A DNA stretch of 64,000 nt from Ananas comosus (GCF_001540865.1 NC_033645.1:496001-560000); one strand, 5' to 3'. Positions 46,836 through 59,044 are shown, numbered from the stretch's first letter. Translations and numbers: made by a program. Notes: generated by a model not told the origin, from the letters alone.

Positions 46836-48563
46836 GCAAGTGACCAGCCAACAAGGCTCAGCGACTACACAAAAGCTCACGAAGCACCGTCGGAAAATTT
46901 CCGAACCGAACCCGCGTTCCGTCGGCGGATTTCGCCGAAAAACGCACCGGAAATGCATTTCCGATCTTCGCAAGGGTCTAGGGCCTTGGACAATCAGTCC
47001 AGAGGATATCCTCAACCAACACTCGCTGCCAACAGCAGCTACAACGAACCGAAAAGCATAAAGGCCCTTCCGATGACCCAAAATCGCATTATTTCATGCG
47101 ATTTCGGTGCTTTCAAGGTCCGACAACGCAAACCAGAGGTCAAACAGCCAAGACGAGACTCCTGCTGACTGTTCTCGGTGTGCCGGAGGCCGTGCTCACC
47201 TTTCGGAGCACTGCCGGCCACTGTGGAGGACACACGAGCGACGCAAACACCAGTGAAACAGCGCGCACAGCGCCTAAATCGCGTCTAACACGCAAACCGG
47301 AGCATATCTGACATAAATAGAGGTGGCCACGATGACCGGCACTGAGCAAGGATCATCGTGCTCACCTCCAGCAGATTCGGGGTGGCCTCGGTTCACCAAA
47401 ACAGTGATCGGAACCCCAAGACAAGGTGCAGGAAGCCTACAACAAACTTACCGGAGCAAGGTGGGGCACGGGGCGGCCGGCGGCAGCCGGACGGCGGGAT
47501 ATCCGGCCAGGGGAGGGTGCTGCCAGTGTGGGGAGGTCCGGGCGCGCTTCGGTCGACCACGGGAGGCGGCCGAGGCGGCGGGCATTGATGCCCTAGCCTC
47601 ACAACCCGAGGAGAGCCTGGGCTCGGTCCAGCCAACGGGGAGCTTCCGGCGGCGGGATCTACGGCAGAAGACGGGTGCGGCCGGACAGGCGGAGGCGGTG
47701 CTCACTCCGGCCGGCGTCGGGAGGCGGCGGCTACTGCTCACGAGCAACCCGAGCCCCCTGCGCGCTCGGCTCGGGTTCAGCCGGACAGAACGGCCACCAA
47801 GGCGGCCGGGGACCCACGGGGACGTCGGAGACGGCAAGAAGGGGGTCACCTGAAGGTGGAGGGAAAGGAGGAAGGAGGCGAGCGACGGCGGCGGTGGCCC
47901 GCAGCCCAAGCGCGGCCACCCGAGCTCAGCTCGGCAGAGGGTCCCAGCGGCGGCGCCCAGGGAGTGCGGCGGCGACGGCGGCCATTCAGGCCGGGCGCGG
48001 GGGTGCCAGTGGTCACGAGGGAGGTTTCCGATGAGGTCCCTAGTGGCGGTAGGGCGCGTGGTGGAAACCAGCCTGGGCTCGGCCCGAGTTGGTCCAGCTC
48101 GGCTGCAGAGCGCCCAGGCGGCGCGCGGGGACGACGGCGGCGACGAGGGGAGTCGCCGAAGGCTGGGCCACGGCCAGGAGACAACGGTGCTCGAGCTAGG
48201 TGGCTACCAGGGTCCGCAAATCACAATGCGGTGAAGGGGTTGGCCAAAAGGGAGAGAAAGAGAGGTGATGCAGGAATTTCCGGCGGCCGGAGGAGCTCGC
48301 CGGCGGCCGGAGCATGCGCACGGGGAGGGCAGGAGATGGCTGAGGCGGCTGGAGGACTAGGGTTAGCAGGAACGACCTAGGGTTAGGGTTTTCAAGCAAA
48401 AATCTAACATCAACCTATAAATTTTAAGTGTAAACTTGCCGAAAAGTCCTCCAAGACTCAACCGTTTAATCTTAGTCCCTCACCGCACGAATAAAACATG
48501 CATAAACCCCTCCACGTGCGATTTCACGCGAAACGGTACATAAAATGTCGCAACTTTTGCGAA
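46836..48563. other. GC-rich block bounded by single Ns, unassigned
   Basis: About 1.7 kb of strongly GC-rich DNA lies between Ns at 46835 and 48564, in otherwise AT-rich surroundings. Open frames on both strands are many and mutually overlapping, which is the result of high GC rather than a gene. The right part contains CTAGGGTTAGGGTTTT and ACATGCATAAACCCCTCC. It could be an LTR or UTR part of a Ty3-type retrotransposon, or misjoined sequence; I could not recognise a domain. Confidence 0.45.
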
Positions 48564-48564
48564 N

Positions 48565-48655
48565 GGTACTAACTTGATACATTTTAAACCACAGGGTACT
48601 AAAGTGAAAAAAATTGAAACCACAAGGGGGGTTTTTGAAGTTTTCCCTAAAATAA
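48565..48655. repeat. Partial arm of the 21952-22306 foldback MITE family
   Basis: ACTTGATACATTTTAAACCA, CAGGGTACTAAAGTGAAAAA and TTTTTGAAGTTTTCCC match one arm of the 21952-22306 element. The other arm is not seen. The copy begins at the N at 48564. Confidence 0.55.
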
Positions 48656-49451
48656 AAGAACCAAGAATCAGATCGCAATATAGAAGGGTGTAAGGATGAT
48701 TGGTGCATTTTAATTAACCAGAAAAAAAAATGGCCCTAAAATGCAAAATCATTTGTCATCAAAACTTATGGGCAAAATGTATGGATAGTCCCTATACAAT
48801 CCCTATATTGCAAGTTGATTCTCTATGGTAAGAGTTTATATACAAATAATAGTCCCACGTTGGATAATTAATAAGATAGTAAATAGTAAAATTATTGAGG
48901 TATAACACTGAGCCTCAACCAAATAAACTTAAGCAAACACTGTAATGCAAATGCTCTGATAGAAAAAAAAAACTTAATTTTTCCTACAAAATGGCATTTT
49001 TTAATCCTGCTTGGATTAACTGAAATGAATTAGACATTTTATGGGAAAAAAAAGATCATTTATAAAAAATTATTTCTTTTGACCAATTTGTAATATCGGT
49101 ACATGAACTAATCATACATTTTTCACTCTATCTATAGATTGTTACAAATGTAGAAACTTATTATTGATTATTCCTTGAAAAAGAAATTGATTAGAAGTTA
49201 CTTAAACTTAATTCAAGACCTCTTCCTCGTGCCATGGAAAGTTAGGAAATTAATTACAGGTATTAGTGGTCGCCATCAAAGTGTAAGCACTCCATTTTCC
49301 TCAACCATTTCCAAAAATATAATTTATTCCTAAGGAAAAAAATAATTGTCTTTGTATTTTTCTCTCTTTTGAAAGGAATGTATAGAATATTGCCTACACA
49401 TTTTATTGAATATAATAGAAGTTATATGTAAAACAAGTATAAATTATAATT
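48656..49451. other. Intergenic, no gene seen
   Basis: AT-rich. A fragment near 48776-48840 (TGGATAGTCCCTATACAATC, ATATTGCAAGTTGATTCTC) resembles a sequence at 62810-63060 and may be a shared MITE end. Confidence 0.45.
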
Positions 49452-50460
49452 GGGTAAATTGCACTATCACCTTCTGAACTTTTGGCGAAGTTTTATTTTA
49501 TCCCTCGAACTTCTAAAATGGACATTTAACACTCTAAACTCTAATATTTCATTCATATTATCCATTTGGCCAGTTTTCCGTCAAACTCCGTTAACCAGAA
49601 ACAAATGGAAGGGTAAAACGAATAAAAAATTATAGTTTAGAGTGTTAGATGCCAATTTTAGGAGTTTGGGGAGTTAAGTGAAACTCGTCAAAAGTTCATG
49701 AGGTAGCAGTGCAATTTATCCTGTAGGACTCTTGACTATAAATTATTTTATTATAATATATTATTTATAGATTGACTACTAACCCTCAAGTTAGTGATCA
49801 TACTTGATTTTAAATTTATATATTTTTTATTTTAAAATAAATCATACCATAATTTATCCTATATTTTATTGTAATAAAATAAAAGCGAAAGAAATGAATT
49901 AGAGTGGCTTCAAGATAAGAAAAGAACGATACTAACTACCAACGATACTCAAATACTCTAATGTCCTAGTGTACTCACTAATATGGTAGATTTATAATAA
50001 GTGTCCTCACTCGGATATAGAGATTTTATTTTAATTCTCAATTAATTCTCTATAGTATTCGTTTGTCCCTTTTATTTTTAGAAATATTGTTCTAAAGTAT
50101 TATAAAATATTATTTTATATTTTTATATTAAAATTTTCTAATTGGCTGAAATGAAGTATAAAAATTTTATTTTAGGCTACAATAAAATTACATTGCATAG
50201 TTTTATAGGAAATAAGTGCATTTTCTAGAACAATACTTCTAAAGATAAAAGGGATAAACGAGTACTACAGAAAATTAGCTGAGAATTAAAATCTCTATAT
50301 CCGAGTGAGGACACCTATTGTAAATCAATCATTTTTTTTTTTATATGAAATAAGTGCATTTTCTAGAACAATACTTCTAAAAATAAAAGATAAACGAGTA
50401 CTACAGAAAATTAATGAAATTAAATCTCTATATTCGAGTGAGGACCTATTATAAATCATC

Positions 50461-50538
50461 ATATATATATATATTATATATATATATATTTATATATTAT
50501 ATATATATATATATATATATTATATTATATATATATTT
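50461..50538. repeat. (TA)n microsatellite
   Basis: Long TA-dominated tract lying between the foldback arm and a SINE tail. It may have grown from the SINE tail or target site. Confidence 0.9.
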
Positions 50539-50541
50539 TTT

Positions 50542-50688
50542 TAAAAGATAGGATAGCACGCTACCCATGTCGCTTTATTTTCATTTATAAATAAACTTAG
50601 CTGGAAATGTGAATCAACTAGGATTCGAACTTGAGTCTCGGGTACCAACCATCAAGCCCTTTGCCACTTGCTCTAGGGACGGTCGGTA
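50542..50688 (-). mobile_element. tRNA-derived SINE nested in the foldback element
   Basis: Reverse orientation: AAAAGATAGGATAGCACGC, AATAAACTTAGCTGGAAAT, then box B complement GGATTCGAACTTGAG and GGGACGGTCGGT at the 5' end. TATAAATCATCAT (about 50450) and TATAAATCAATCAT (about 50687) look like a slightly altered target duplication. Confidence 0.8.
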
Positions 50689-51206
50689 TAAATCAATCAT
50701 ATTAGCGAGTACAGCAGGACAGTAGAGTATTCGAGCATCGTAGGTAGTTAGTATCGCTCTTTTCTTATCTTTAAGCCACTTTAATTTATTTCTTTCTCTT
50801 TTATTTTATTATAATAAAATGTAGGATAAATTATGGTATAATTTATTTGATGATAAAAAATATATATAAATTCAAAATCAAGTATGATCACTAACTAACT
50901 TAACGGTTAGTAGTCAATCGTATTCGGGTAAATTGCATTGCTACCTTCTGAACTTTTGGCGAGTTTCATTTAATCCCCCAAACTCCTAAAATAGACATCT
51001 AATACTCTAAACTCTAATATTTTATTCATTTTACCCCTTCTGTCAGTTTTCGGTTAACGGAGTATGACGGAAAACTGACGGAAGGGGTAACATGAATGAA
51101 GTATTAGAGTTTAGGGTGTTAGATGCTCATTTTAGGAGTTCGAGGGGCAAAGTGAAACTTCGCCAAAAGTTCAGGGGGTAACAATGCAATTTACCCAATT
51201 ATAATT

Positions 51207-52284
51207 GTTAGGGTTGAGTAGGCCCCCAACAATGATTGATCTTCCAAATTGAACCCTCTAGCTACAAAAATTTGAACCACATTAGTACATCAATGTGAGA
51301 TAAATACTCGAGGTACTAGATGATTTACACAATCCATTGAAAATTCTATTGTCGCGCTCCTTCTATAAGGTCCAACATAGTCAATTTTACGTCACAGTTT
51401 GATCGATGCGTTTTCTCTCATTTGGATTCAGATGGAAAGAAAGATACCATTTAACTGCAGTGGAGACCAGTGGGTGCATTTCGAAAGTTTTTCGCATTTG
51501 GCCCAAGTGAGCTGGAAAAAATCACAACGGGTAAAAAGATAGCTATTTCAGATTCTCTATTGCATAACGGGCAACTCTGTAAATTTTTCTATTTCTATCA
51601 TTGTCGACTAGTTTGTAATACAATTCCGGCAAAACCTAAGAACATTTTCTTAAGAAATCCAAAAAAAATAAAGATAAAACGGTATTATGTATTTTATCTT
51701 TTTGTTGCCAAAGAAGTCAACGAGATGTATAAACTACACGTGCTTCAACATCGGAGCATACTCCATTTCGAAAATGTTTTGGATGCCGTTTTACGATAGT
51801 TTCATATTCGAATGGTAGAGCCCTAAATTGAATGTTGTTATAAAACTTAAGATGTTAGTTGTAAACTGAATAAAATGTATATGCCTTTGTGGATTTATCC
51901 TTTTGAAAGCACTTCAAGCATAGAAGCACTGTAGAGAATTAAATTGATAAAAATGATTCTTTACATATAATTTTTGTTTTTGTGATATTTGTTTGAATCT
52001 TACCGTTATAAAACAATGCTATCTGTACGCCTGTAATATTAAAATCTCAAACCCTAGCCCTTAAAAAAGATCAAAGATTTATTCACTTACTTTTGTTGTT
52101 TTTTGAATACTAAAACTTTTGGCGTTTAAAAAGTCAAAGATTATGAGATGTCATGCATACACCGTATAATAATTTTTCAAAATAATAACTCATTGAGAAA
52201 TGGGAATGAAAGAGCTGTCACCACATGTAGGAGCTGGTACATTTGCTTTAGTTATTCATATAAAAAGTGGTCATTTAGTAAAAA
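51207..52284. other. Intergenic, one unassigned 109-codon open frame
   Basis: A + strand open frame at 51470-51799 (starts MGAFRKFFAFGPSELEK) stands out for its length and mixed composition. I recognise no domain and see no splice-supported extension. I do not call it a gene. The rest is AT-rich. Confidence 0.35.
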
Positions 52285-53007
52285 GGGATAATTTCATATA
52301 GCTCACCTGTAAACATATCTGATAACAAATCTATTTTTACAAAGTTTAAGTTTTTAGATTTATTCTTTCAAAAGTTCAGTGATGTTCATATTAATCTTTT
52401 TGGTTTGTTATCGTTAGCTTACTATTTATTTTTTAATAGAAAATAAGTGAAATGTTAATTTTGTCATTATAAATATGTCCCTTCAAAATCCCCAGTTGTT
52501 AGAATCGTATAAAAATATTCTTCAAAAAATTTTCAATAGTCATCTTCTTTCTCTATAAAAATTAATCCAATCCACTATATTGCAATATTTTTCCTACCTC
52601 TTCTCTCACTCCTTTTTTCTTTATCTATCTAATACTAATTCTCCAGTGCTCGACATGAAGCGAAGCAACATTCGTCGTAAATGAATGGAGACAGAGAAAC
52701 CATAATTACGAATTCGAAACTAGCATGAAGAAGAGAGAGGAAAAGAAAGAGGAAGAAGAGTTTTCATTACTAGGAGTTTTGATTGAGAGAAAAAGTAATG
52801 ATATCAAAAGGATAAAAAGGTTAATTTTCTCACTCACTGATTAAAGTTAAGTATTTTATCTATGATTAATTTTTTTAACGGACACTAACAACGGGGATAT
52901 ATTTGAAATTACTAGAAACTTTTTGACGAATAAATTTAAAAATTTAAACTTTGTAGGAATATATGTCACATTCGATATGTTAACAAGGAGCTATATGAAA
53001 TTATCTC
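52285..53007. mobile_element. Mutator-like foldback MITE
   Basis: The left end GGGATAATTTCATATAGCT equals, with one change, the reverse complement of the right end (GAGATAATTTCATATAGCT). The inverted arms continue over about 100 bp (TACAAAGTTTAAG...TTTATTC at both sides). Flanks TTAGTAAAA and TTATTAAAA match at 8 of 9 bases. The end word GGGATAATT is shared with the 26549 element, so they may be related. Confidence 0.65.
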
Positions 53008-53699
53008 TTATTAAAATCAAGTACTTTTTTTCTCACATTAATTAAAAGTGAAATATATTGTATATGAAAAAGTAAAAAAAATCAGAACTTGGAGCCTTCC
53101 TCAACCTACCTAACTTGTGGACAAGTTCATGTATGTTGATAGGTAGGTGAATGTTGGAAAGGGACCCCCTCCTCTTTTTGGATCTTTCCTTTTTGGATTT
53201 TTAAAAATAGGTGTTGCTCCTCTACATTCCCAAGAGCCATCTTTATTAATGTCCTTCACATCTACAAGTCAAAAACAAATTAAAAAAAATACTGCATTAA
53301 AATCTCATTTATAAATTTTACACTTATTTATCTAAAAATTTAAAATCTCTATTTTAGACTTTCCGTATTTTAAAGAAAAATTTATAAGACTAGCATAGAA
53401 ATATTAGTCTTTGGATAGATGTATATATAGTATTGCTCAACAAATTAAATGCATCTTCATATATACATAAAGAAAACAAAAAAGAAAAAAAACATTATTA
53501 ATTGAGGGGGTGAAATGCTTGGTTAACTTAGAATAATTATAGCTATCACTATTTTTAGAGTTATACTCCCCAAATAGATAGAGATCACGTGGATGGGGAA
53601 AAGAGAAATACTCTCCCTACCACTCAATCATATCATCTACTAAAGATTTTTTTATGATCTTGAAGAAATAATTCTTCAATAGGATTATAGAATATGTTA

Positions 53700-54060
53700 T
53701 GACTAAATTATAGAAAATCCTTAAAATTTGATTTTTTACTTTTTCTTTCTATCATTTAAAAATCTACATTTTGATCCCTTATAAAATAAAAAATATTCAC
53801 AAAAATACGGTGTGAACTGTGATGACAAAATGACCAATTTGCCCCTCACCATTTTGCCTCTCACCATGTTCACAAAATAAAAGACTGAGGGTATTTTTGG
53901 TATAAAAAAAATATAATAATATTTTATAAATGGAATCCTAATAGTTACTAACGGTAAGGGGTGAAATAAATAGTTTTTATTTTACAAGTGGGCAAAATAT
54001 AGGTTATTAAATGACAGAAAAAAAAAAGTAAAAAATTGAGTTTTGACATGAAAGTTTAAT
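53700..54060. mobile_element. Foldback MITE
   Basis: The left arm (TTGATTTTTTACTTTTTC, TATCATTTAAAAATCTACA, TTATAAAATAAAAAATATT) returns inverted at the right (AATAGTTTTTATTTTACAAG, GGTTATTAAATGACAG, AAGTAAAAAATTGAG). Ends and target duplication are only approximate. Confidence 0.55.
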
Positions 54061-54383
54061 GTATTTTAGCCATATGTTATTGTTTGGCTTAAGTTTCTAG
54101 AATTATTAATACATAATAATTTGAATATGTGGTACTAGTCATTGAGTCCGATGTTTTGGTCTATATTTTTGGGTATTTTCCACTTGTGATTTGCCCTCAA
54201 TTATCGTTCATTGATAAATAAATAAATAAAAATAGTGAAGGCTCAACTGGCAATACTAATTATTTTATAAGTAAAGCTTTTTTCTTATGAATATATTTAG
54301 GATTATCATGCAAATGAAAAACTTTTTTAATGACTTAGATTTTGCCTCGACTTGATGTTTATTTCACTAGTGGAAATATTATA

Positions 54384-54729
54384 CTTTGTTAGTTAATTCA
54401 CGAATTATTCATAAATTATTGAAAATCCGAATTAAACGGTCCGTTTATGAATTTTTTTTCCCAAAAAAAAAATATTCGCGAATTTTTGGGCCAGCCAAAT
54501 AATCGCGAATTATTCATAAATTATTCCTGAATTATTAAAAATCTGAATAAAAAATTTATAATTTTTATGTTTAAATATAGATTATCTTATATTTTATATT
54601 TTATATTTTATATTTTATACCGAATCTATTTTTTAAGCCAGATTTTTCAATAAATTTAAAAATTAGAAAATAAATTTTATGCGTATTATAACCGTACCGA
54701 ATTTTTGCTGAATCCGAATTAACTAACTA
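54384..54729. mobile_element. Mutator-like MITE, family copy 2
   Basis: Left end TTTGTTAGTTAATTC and right end GAATTAACTAACTA. Inner words AATCCGAATTAAACGG and CCGTACCGAATTTTTGC are shared with the 32774 element. There is no GC-rich insert. Flanking ATATTA words suggest a decayed duplication. Confidence 0.75.
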
Positions 54730-55317
54730 TGATATTACGCAATCGTGATCTACTATAGATTTATATAACTACGAAGATATATCAAATATATTCAATTTTC
54801 AAGTCGCTTTCTCTATGAAGGTAATGTGCTGACCAAAATATCGCTTAGCTAAGAAAATGAAAATTCTACTGTATGAATTATAGAACGCACGTTTAATGTA
54901 ACCTTCTTATTCAATTTACAACTTTCAAAAGTTTATTAAAATTATATTATGGTTCCTGAGCAAGTAGAATGTTTTTCGAAAAGAAAATAACACAAAAATA
55001 AACAACTAATTAAATGTCTCTTTCGATGACACAAGTATGAACAATGAACACGATAATAACAGGGAAATACGGGTGTTTACAATTGAAAATAACCTAATCA
55101 TCTCTTTGTTTCTTACGGAGCGAGATTATACATTTTTATATCCAATTAATACTTTAATAAAGCTTAATAACCTAAGGATAATTAAGCTTTTTCAACGCTC
55201 ACAGCAGAGCAATAATAAATATAATATTCAAGTGTCATGAGATTTCACAGAAGCTGATATCAACTATTTTTTTCTTTTCCTTTCTTTCTCACCGGCATTA
55301 AAAAAAGAGTTAACTGC

Positions 55318-55337
55318 TCTAAACCCTAAACCCTAAA
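55318..55337. repeat. Short interstitial telomere-type repeat
   Basis: CTAAACCCTAAACCCTAAAT: two and a half plant telomere units. Too short to be more than a telobox-like word. Confidence 0.7.
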
Positions 55338-55382
55338 TCCAATCTAATATTTTTTTTTAGCAATCGGATTCCTAACTTTTAG

Positions 55383-56062
55383 GGTGCGTTTGGTTCGCGC
55401 TATCTTTTAAAGATTTCTACTAATCCAATGAAAATAAAAAAATATTACGGTGTTTGGCTAAACGCACTAAGTAATCTAGTTGCTAATATTGGATTCACTT
55501 GGAAATAAAATTCACCCAAAGTACTAATTTCATTCTCTTGAGGGAGGGTGGGTATCCTCATATTAATGAATTAGGATAATCACAATATGTCTAACATCTT
55601 TCTTTCTTCCTACCCGCAGGTTAATTGATATTATTTTTTTTTTTACACTCTAACCTTATATCTCTCTCTAAACTTATTTTTCTCCCTAAAATTCAACTTT
55701 TTTTTCTCTCTCTAAACTAAGCTTTTTCTCTCTCTCTCTCTTTCTAAAGTTTCAACTCTCTCACTCCCTCTAATTTCAACTATATTTTTCTTTCTATTTT
55801 TTTAATTATGCTCTCTCTCTCTCTAACTTATACTCTCTCTCCCTTTTTTCTAAAAAGATGTTGAAACTTTTGATAACATTATCTAAAATTAAATAAATAA
55901 ATAAATTGTATATTTTTTGTAATATTAAATAATATGGCTAATTAATATTACCGTACGAACCAAACACAGAAATTTCACATTCTTAGTAATAGGATGAATA
56001 GAAATTAAGATTTTGGATATCATTTATTTCAGTAATCTTTTATAATGCAAACCAAACGCACC
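55383..56062. mobile_element. MITE with GGTGCGTTTGGTT inverted ends
   Basis: Left end GGTGCGTTTGGTTCGC; right end, reverse-complemented, GGTGCGTTTGGTTTGC. The ends suit the Tourist/hAT style, but I found no clear target duplication. The interior has CT-rich microsatellite stretches (about 55640-55850). Confidence 0.65.
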
Positions 56063-56497
56063 GCAGAATCAAACTGTACCGGTGGTTCTAAGTTTCATAT
56101 ATTTAAACATTTCGGTTTTTTTTTTTTTTACTTTTCTTTCACATGCATGTCTATCACGTCAAATCTGATCTCACCGCATCGGTTACTAGTCTCAGCATCT
56201 ACGATTCATTTGACATCCAAACGGCGTCAATCGTCTCTTCTTGTAACATCCGGCATCTTTGAAATCGAGCAAAACTTAGAAACTATCTCGGACTACAACC
56301 ACAATCAACCGATTAGAACTATCGACTACAATCACAATCATATAAATAAATAGGCACAAGTGTTTATTGGAGTCGGCTGATCTGTACAATCAAAATCAAT
56401 AAAAATTTAAGTCATTGGGTTCTGACTGACACTAAAACACCCCGAATAAATTATAAAAAAAAAGAAAGAAAGAAAGAGCAGGTATTGAGCATAACTG

Positions 56498-57182
56498 GAA
56501 CTAATGCCATGTGTAGTTTATTAGAAAAAAAAATTCCCAATCTAGCCTCCTTTTAAAAAAAATTCCTAACCTAGCCTTCTTTTGATAATTAGAAAATAAA
56601 AGATAACTTTAATAGTATTTATATGCTAATTAGGAGAGAGAAATTTTTTTCTCTCTCTCCTCCCACCCTACTAATATTTAAAAATAATTAATTTTTGTTA
56701 TAATAATATTAATTAAAAATTAATATTTAATAATAATAATAAATATTATTGTTACTGAATGTTTTTTCTCAGAAAGATAGCATGGTGCTACCCTCTTCAT
56801 TTATTTTTTTTAGAAATAAACTTAGTTGGGAATATGAATCAAAGAAAATGTGAATCAACTATGATTCAAACTCAAAACTTCAAGTACCGACCACCAAGCC
56901 CTTTACCACATATACTAAATACTAATAATAATAAAATTATCATTCAGTAATAATAATATCATTGTTATTAAATATTAATTTTTAATTATTGTTATTATTA
57001 TAAGAATTAATTGAGAGGAAAAAGAGAGAAAAATTTTCTCTCTACTAATTAACATATAAATGCTCTTAAGCCTTTTTTATTTTCAAATCCATCAAAAAAA
57101 AGGCTAGGTTGGGAATTTTTTTAAGAAAAAGGCTAGATTGGAAATTTTTTTTCTCAATGAGGCTAGATGTGGCATTAGTTCC
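56498..57182. mobile_element. Foldback MITE with a nested SINE
   Basis: GAACTAATGCCA at the left and TGGCATTAGTTCC at the right are inverted. CATAACTG flanks both ends (56490-56497 and 57183-57190). Inner arms repeat GGCTAGATTGG and CCAATCTAGCC-type words and GAGAGAG...CTCTCTC blocks inverted. A SINE at 56762-56912 lies near the centre. Confidence 0.75.
56762..56912 (-). mobile_element. tRNA-derived SINE nested in the foldback MITE
   Basis: Reverse copy: CTCAGAAAGATAGCATGG, AGAAATAAACTTAGTTGGG, ATGTGAATCAACTATGATTC, then TTCAAGTACCGACCACCAAG. The box B complement is decayed and the 5' end is incomplete. Confidence 0.65.
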
Positions 57183-57455
57183 CATAACTGACATGTAATC
57201 ATGTAGGGACAATTATGTTGGTAGATACATACAGTCCATCAAGCATTAAAAAAAAAAAAAAATGGATAAAAGAAAAGTGCATTGGACTTGTCCTCTACCT
57301 GCTGTTGTTGTATGAATTATTGTTGGGCCAAAAAGTGGGGGAACCTATTGCTCCCTCATTTTCTTTTTCTTTCTTCTTTTTTCTTTTTTTAATCCCAATG
57401 AAGAGTACCAATGTTAAAGACCATCTTGTGCAGATCCTCCTCATCTTTATTTTTT

Positions 57456-57882
57456 AGATTAATTTTGTACAGATTTCTATAAATATAATAAATTATAAAT
57501 ATATTTTTATAAAGCTTAATTTTTATATATTATTTTTATAAAAATTCTGATATTTTCAAATATGTTCCTATCGTTAGAATTTGTTAGAAAAATTTAGCTA
57601 ATCATTAAATAAATATTTAACTCTAGTTAGTTAATGAAGTGAATTAATTTTTTTTTTCCCTCTTCAATTAATAATTTGGACTTTTAGAGGGATATATTTG
57701 TAATGGCAAAAATATCATTTTATTTATAAAATAGACGGTGCCGCTTTAACGGTAACAAATCACAGAGACATATTTGAAAATATCAGGATTTTTATAAAAA
57801 CAATATATGAAAGTTAAACTTTATAAAAATATATATATAATTCACTATATTTACAGAAATTTATATAAAATTAATTATTATT
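57456..57882. mobile_element. Foldback MITE
   Basis: The left arm (TTAGATTAATTTTGTACAG, TTTCTATAAATATAATAAAT, TTTTTATAAAGCTTAA) is returned inverted on the right (AAACTTTATAAAAATATATA, ATATTTACAGAAATTTATAT, AAAATTAATTAT). There is no clear target duplication. Confidence 0.6.
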
Positions 57883-59000
57883 TATTTTATAAAAGAAATA
57901 TATATTACTAAGATTAGCTACCCACCTACCATCCTCACCTGCTGTGTTCTCTCCTCCTCATAGCTCTTATCCACAAACCCACATGCTTTAAATGAGTGTG
58001 GGGCCAAAGGAACACCACACTCTAAGATACAATTGGAAAGGTAGGGAGTTGGGTGCCAAAACAATTTGCCCCAACAAGGAAAAAGCTTTTCTGGGAGCTT
58101 TTGATAAAATATGAAAATAAAAAAATTATCTTTTTAAGAAGAAAACAGATTAAAAATAAAATTTTTAAAAAGAAAACTGTTTTTTAAAATATTTTGGCCT
58201 ATATGAACCTGTTTTCTAGGATGTAGTTATTATAATACCTGATTGCTAAAGTATTTGTTTAAATAATATTGTCTGGTAATTAAAATACCATGTTGAAATT
58301 TTTACTTAGTTTTCTTTTATCACAGAATTAGAGTTGTCAAATTAAAGTTTCTATTTTTTGAAACTTAGGTTTTCATTTCTATTTTTATAGCTGTAGAAAC
58401 TCTTAAATTTTTAGAACATAAAGTGTCAATTTTTAGCTAAGTTTATTTCTAGAAGCAAACAAAATAAATGACTTGCTATCTTAATTTATCTCTCTTTAAA
58501 AAGAAGAAAAAAGAAAAAAAAAAGAGCTAGTAAAAAAACTTTGATTCATTGAAATAGAAAACTCAAAAGAAGAAATAAAACGACCATTTAGTATAATAGA
58601 GAAATGCCAAGTCTACAATTTTTTTAAAAAAAAAAATTATAATTTCTACAACTCATCAAAGAATTCTAAAATTTACTAACTTTTTTTAAATTTTTAGTAA
58701 AAGAAAAATGGGAAGAATGCAAGGGCATGTTTTTAAAGAAAGCCTTTAAAATCTACTCAGGTAATAAACAGAGATAGTGCATATATATATCCATAACAAC
58801 CCTCTTAGTATAGAAATTATTTCTATACCAATCTTAGTATAGTCATAATTTATGTTAATAACAATAATTACACAAAATGTACTCCCCAGGGCATGCAAAA
58901 AGAGCAAACTAAATTCTTAACAGGCCTTTTTTTTTTCTTTTTCCTTTTTTTCCCTTCTCTCTCTTTCTCCCTCCTGCATCTTAATAAGTACCCTAACAAN

Positions 59001-59044
<44 letters not shown>

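Larger units (their letters stand above)
49452..51196. mobile_element. 1.75-kb nested foldback element
   Basis: Starts GGGTAAATTGCACTATCACC and ends GGTAACAATGCAATTTACCC, its reverse complement in large part. AATTATAATT flanks both ends (49442-49451 and 51197-51206). Inside, 49452-49722 and 50936-51196 are each a palindromic MITE of about 265 bp (TTCTGAACTTTTGGCGA...AAAAGTTCA). Between them, left-arm sequence (ACTACTAACC...ATACTTGATTTTAAATTTAT, CCTCACTCGGATATAGAG) recurs inverted on the right (ATATCCGAGTGAGGAC, CAAAATCAAGTATGATCAC). The right arm is broken by a direct duplication (about 50206-50330 and 50345-50455), a TA tract and a SINE. No coding capacity. The superfamily is unassigned. Confidence 0.75.

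Noticed and set aside
47323..48380. Several long overlapping open frames in the GC-rich block
   Set aside because: They occur on both strands and in all frames, are Arg/Pro/Ala/Gly-rich and overlap one another, as high GC predicts. No domain recognised.
51470..51799. 109-codon open frame
   Set aside because: Longest frame in its area, but no domain or splice context recognised; kept only as a note.
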